NCBI RefSeq assembly: GCF_001421435.1
Contig: NZ_LMKA01000090.1
Span: 47,020 to 111,019, forward strand
DNA length: 64,000 bases
Source: Chryseobacterium sp. Leaf201
GTDB taxonomy: Bacteria; Bacteroidota; Bacteroidia; Flavobacteriales; Weeksellaceae
Direction of reading: 5' to 3'
Shown here: piece by piece, positions 61,466 through 64,000 of the stretch
How the letters are laid out: every line of letters starts with the position of its first letter
Numbering within the stretch: position 1 is the first letter of the stretch
Made by a program: the position numbers and the translations under genes
The notes under the pieces: model-generated
What the model was told of the DNA's origin: nothing
The model's input: the letters and a program-made list of their open reading frames with translations, nothing else
The model's database searches: none

Positions 61466-63160
61466 TTAATCTTGCCAGTTAGCAAATAAATCGTCAACAA
61501 AAGGTCTTGTAGGTTTGTTAGGATACATTGCCTTAACCCTGTCCCTGTAATCGTTCCAGTATCTTGAACCGGATAAAGCATTTTCCAGCTCCTTAATGGT
61601 ATATCCGTTTACCTGATCAACAGGATAGGCAGATCCGTATGTCCTTCTTTGGTCAACCATGTCCGTCATATCATAAATTCCGGATGTATAATGATTGGAT
61701 GCAGCAATTGTTCTGTTTTGATAATTAACTATTTGGAATGTGGAATATACTGAATAATTAGAAATGTTATATCTTACCCTGTATCTTTCCAGTGTCATTA
61801 AAATTTCAACAGCTACCGGCCAGCTTTCCAGCAATCTGCGGTTCCTGTTTTTAACCTGTGAATCACCGGAAAGGAAAGAGTCTCTTACAATATTATCATA
61901 GGAAAAACGATCTTTAACAGAATGCAGGGCGTGGCTTAGCTCATGTATTGTAGTTCCGTAAACCTGATCCGAAGTGCTGCCATAATTTTTTATATGTATC
62001 TGGGCAGATAAGCCAAATGAAATTTCGCTGCGTATATGGGAATATGATGACGGAGGTCCGGAATTGCTCAGTCTGCCTGCTATTTTAATCTGTGACTGCC
62101 TTCCGAAATTGTAGAAATGATTATTCATCGGAGGGGAAATAAGACCAAAACGGTATCCGTAATAAAAATCATGGGCCGCCTGGTGTATGAGTGCATGGTA
62201 TTCATCCTTGCCGCCATTTAAATTTATGCTCCAGGACTGCTTCTTTACATTCGGGCCATGGGTTTCTGCCTGGAAAAAAGAACCGTCTCTTACGCTGTAA
62301 TGGTATCTTTCCCACTGGATTACGTATCTTGCTTTTCCACGTACGGAAGAAGTTGAAAAGTTTCCGTTGCCATCTGTAATTCCCTGAGCAACAGTAAACC
62401 ACTGTCTCATCAGTACCTGTGCCCCGGTTACCGGCCTGCTTCCCGCGATATCGTCCTGAACCCTTATATTCCCGCTCGGATACCATTTGCTCCCGAAAAT
62501 CCATCTTGCTTCCGGCGTTGCATTGTCTGTTAACAGATCCTGCTCATTCCCGGTCTGCTCATAGGCGGAAAATAAAAGATTGTTGAAAAGGTCTGTCTTG
62601 TTTTCAACCCTGTCTGTTACCTGATATTCTTCATTATCTTTAATATCAGAAAAATAAGGATCCTGCTCCGGAATGTAGAGCTCGCTTAAAACTTCATGTT
62701 TTACTGCAGGGAGTGTTTTTCCTACGGGCACTGCCGTGTAATATACGGGGATAGAATCTTTATCCGGGCTTCTGTTTGCCAGGTATTCCTCTTTATATTC
62801 GGCATCCATCCTGTAATCGAAATAATGCATGGTAGAATCACTTTTCAGTAAGCTTACCTGTTCTTCATTTTCAGGGCTGAATTTAAGGTAAAGGTGCGTG
62901 GTCTGGACATTGAATTTCCCAAAGCTGTATTTCGGGTTATTGTATTTTACTCTCTGAAGGGCCTTGGCCATATTTTCAGTAGAATACGGGTTTTCCAGGA
63001 TCAGAGAATCCCCGGAAAATTCACGAGCGGATAAAGAACTGTTCTTTTCCGCTTTAAAAGCTTCTTCGTTCTGAATCTCTGATAATTCGTCTTTACACGA
63101 TAATTGGAAGAGAAAAAGTCCTGCATAAAGGACACATAGAAATAACTGTTTCAGTTTCAT
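61466..63160 (-). CDS. metallopeptidase-like lipoprotein with HExxH motif
   Basis: Encodes 564 residues. Lipobox at QLSC (Cys22). An N-terminal region (about 45-150) is followed by a carboxypeptidase-regulatory-like beta domain (TGAQVLMRQWFTVAQGITDGNGNF, about 250-275) and a zincin-like domain with GTTIHELSHALHSVKDR (HExxH, about residue 408), preceded by YHALIHQAAHDFYY. A third zinc ligand is plausible in the downstream ESWPVAVEI. No well known family is recognised. It heads the transcript that includes the tandem lipoproteins. Confidence 0.75.
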   Translation of the reverse strand: MKLKQLFLCVLYAGLFLFQLSCKDELSEIQNEEAFKAEKNSSLSAREFSGDSLILENPYSTENMAKALQRVKYNNPKYSFGKFNVQTTHLYLKFSPENEEQVSLLKSDSTMHYFDYRMDAEYKEEYLANRSPDKDSIPVYYTAVPVGKTLPAVKHEVLSELYIPEQDPYFSDIKDNEEYQVTDRVENKTDLFNNLLFSAYEQTGNEQDLLTDNATPEARWIFGSKWYPSGNIRVQDDIAGSRPVTGAQVLMRQWFTVAQGITDGNGNFSTSSVRGKARYVIQWERYHYSVRDGSFFQAETHGPNVKKQSWSINLNGGKDEYHALIHQAAHDFYYGYRFGLISPPMNNHFYNFGRQSQIKIAGRLSNSGPPSSYSHIRSEISFGLSAQIHIKNYGSTSDQVYGTTIHELSHALHSVKDRFSYDNIVRDSFLSGDSQVKNRNRRLLESWPVAVEILMTLERYRVRYNISNYSVYSTFQIVNYQNRTIAASNHYTSGIYDMTDMVDQRRTYGSAYPVDQVNGYTIKELENALSGSRYWNDYRDRVKAMYPNKPTRPFVDDLFANWQD

Positions 63161-63275
63161 CTTAGTTTTTTTGGTTTTCTTGTTATTAATTTTGATGCGC
63201 TAAAGATACCACAAAAACTGAATGATGAAAGTTAAATGTAAATTAATTTCCTTATGCATTCACAAAGCCTTCTAT

Positions 63276-63506
63276 CAGGCTGTTTCGTATCATCGTAGAC
63301 CTCCGGAAATTACCAACACCCCTGTTTGTAATCAAATGACGCCTCCGGAAGTTCCCTGCAGGTTGTTTGAGACCACGGGAGAACTCCGGAAGTTACAAAA
63401 ACCCTTGTTTGTAATCAAATGATTCCTCCGGAAGTTCCCTGCAAGTTGTTTCAGACCACCGGAGGGCTCCGGAAGTTAAAAACACCCCCGTTTTGAATAA
63501 ATGATT
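63276..63506. repeat. tandem array with 41/42-nt alternating units (83-bp period)
   Basis: The motif CTCCGGAA starts at 63301, 63343, 63384, 63426 and 63467, i.e. spacing 42, 41, 42, 41. Odd and even units differ (one continues AGTTACAAAAACC, the other AGTTCCCTGCAGG), making an 83-bp composite present about 2.8 times. Both half-units share CTCCGGAAGTT and a downstream TTGTTTG. The first unit is partial (63276-63300). Located between the promoter region of the peptidase-like gene and the SymE copy 2 gene. Confidence 0.85.
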
Positions 63507-63533
63507 AACAAATTAGATATTGATTAATATCAA

Positions 63534-63737
63534 CTAATCTTTTTTATGCTGATCTTTATCAATAGTTATTGTAAGCTTATTTTTCTTTTGCTCTATGTTC
63601 ACCATCTGTCCCTTTTTGAAACCCAGTTTATCAAGCCATTTTCCTGTGAGCCGTATCTCAGGAACTGTTATCATTTTGTAAGTACTCGTTTGATATCTCG
63701 TATGGATTTTAAGTCTTCTTGAATTTATCATTGTCAT
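63534..63737 (-). CDS. SymE-like toxin family protein (copy 2)
   Basis: Encodes 67 residues from ATG 63737; the next ATG at 63731 is equally possible, and TTG 63752 is unlikely since it sits in the palindrome. The core PEIRLTGKWLDKLGFKKGQ then VNIEQKKNKLTITI matches SymE copy 1 (PEIRLCGKWLKDIGF...). Divergent from a complete Xre gene 88 nt away. Likely controlled by that Xre through the palindrome at 63731-63752. Confidence 0.82.
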   Translation of the reverse strand: MTMINSRRLKIHTRYQTSTYKMITVPEIRLTGKWLDKLGFKKGQMVNIEQKKNKLTITIDKDQHKKD

Positions 63738-63752
63738 ATAATTATATGACAA
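63731..63752. promoter_or_regulatory. 22-bp perfect palindrome at the start of SymE copy 2
   Basis: TTGTCATATAA and TTATATGACAA are exact complements. The site overlaps the SymE start codon region and is well placed to block its expression. Confidence 0.7.
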
Positions 63753-63788
63753 TGATAGAATAAATTTTTAAGCTGTCAATCTTTTATA

Positions 63789-63802
63789 TGACAAAATTGT
63801 CA
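63789..63802. promoter_or_regulatory. second inverted repeat TGACAA-AA-TTGTCA
   Basis: Same half-site (TTGTCA/TGACAA) as the 22-bp palindrome, 24 nt upstream of the xre start. Two sites sharing a half-site suggest cooperative binding by the Xre dimer (inferred). Confidence 0.6.
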
Positions 63803-63825
63803 ACAAATTAGCTGACATTTGACTC

Positions 63826-64000
63826 ATGACCAGAGATAAGTTAAAGATAGAATTAGGTAAGCATATTGTCATGCTGCGTGAGCAAAAGGGCTGGAGCCAG
63901 TCTGATCTTGCCCGTGCGTGTAATAAAGACCGTCAGGCCATTGAAAAACTAGAGAACGGGAAAGTGAATCCTACGCTTTATACTCTGCTTGAACTGGCCA
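63826..64000 (+). CDS. Xre-family helix-turn-helix protein, cut by window end
   Basis: The first 58 residues are visible and in frame: TRDKLKIELGKHIVMLREQ, GWSQSDLARACNKDRQAIEK and GKVNPTLYTLLELA, a complete HTH_3 fold. It continues beyond the window. The decayed gene at 56580 is a relative. Divergent from SymE copy 2 with palindromes between. Confidence 0.88.
   Translation, partial: MTRDKLKIELGKHIVMLREQKGWSQSDLARACNKDRQAIEKLENGKVNPTLYTLLELA

Noticed and set aside
63276..63506. CRISPR array at the 41/42-bp repeats
   Set aside because: The units are contiguous and alternate between two forms with no unique spacers, and no cas genes are nearby.

Overview
The window looks like chromosomal DNA of a Bacteroidota, class Flavobacteriia, most likely the Chryseobacterium group. 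Evidence: promoters of the TAnnTTTG type (often with an upstream TTG), A+T-rich leaders without clear Shine-Dalgarno sequences, type IX secretion (T9SS) C-terminal sorting domains, DUF5777, DUF4394, DUF3467 and TlpA-like lipoproteins, and a tRNA-Gly/tRNA-Thr ... tuf / tRNA-Trp / secE / nusG / rplK-A-J-L / rpoB-C core. No function here was tested; all assignments come from reading sequence and from knowledge of families.

Layout. 1-280: tRNA-Gly and tRNA-Thr, each followed by a terminator. 281-2320: a 45-residue membrane peptide and a lipoprotein with a Cys-rich tail followed by a small membrane protein (bacteriocin/immunity-like). 2321-10018: two-component regulator plus tripartite heavy-metal RND efflux operon. 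10102-11601: DUF4394 lipoprotein. 11931-14054: tuf, tRNA-Trp, secE, nusG. 14110-18614: four accessory genes (GNAT, polysaccharide deacetylase, tail-fibre-like protein, secreted metzincin) wedged between nusG and rplK. 18915-30250: rplK, rplA, rplJ, rplL, rpoB, rpoC and a DUF3467 gene, with rpoBC separated from rplL by a terminator, an interspersed element, a new promoter and a leader of about 300 nt.

30333-35462: a nonsense-interrupted EcsC-family gene, a Crp/Fnr regulator, and a co-directional set (DUF5777 barrel, mono-haem cytochrome c, YceI, ankyrin repeat protein, DOMON-like T9SS protein) preceded by a GTGA-N6-TCAC site. 35604-48176: housekeeping and metabolic genes: a phosphodiesterase, an NmrA/HxlR pair with overlapping divergent promoters, zinc alcohol dehydrogenase and AraC regulator, carboxylesterase, cytoplasmic alpha-amylase, DNA polymerase IV, thioredoxin-like lipoprotein, purine nucleoside phosphorylase, LpxK and TruA. 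48432-55636: ABC exporter, a small conserved protein, outer-membrane proteins including a TonB-dependent receptor, a TIMP/NTR-like lipoprotein and a T9SS protein.

55965-64000 is an accessory island. Two divergent SymE-like/Xre modules, each with a palindromic operator-like site, bracket a run of immunity-type genes (SUKH, an unknown, DUF2004-like, SUFU-like), a LolA-like periplasmic protein between two diverged copies of a short interspersed repeat, and a set made of a metallopeptidase-like lipoprotein with two tandem lipoprotein paralogues whose C-terminal thirds are almost identical. The left module carries the wreck of an Xre gene related to the intact one at the right end. An array of 41/42-bp repeats lies upstream of the peptidase gene.
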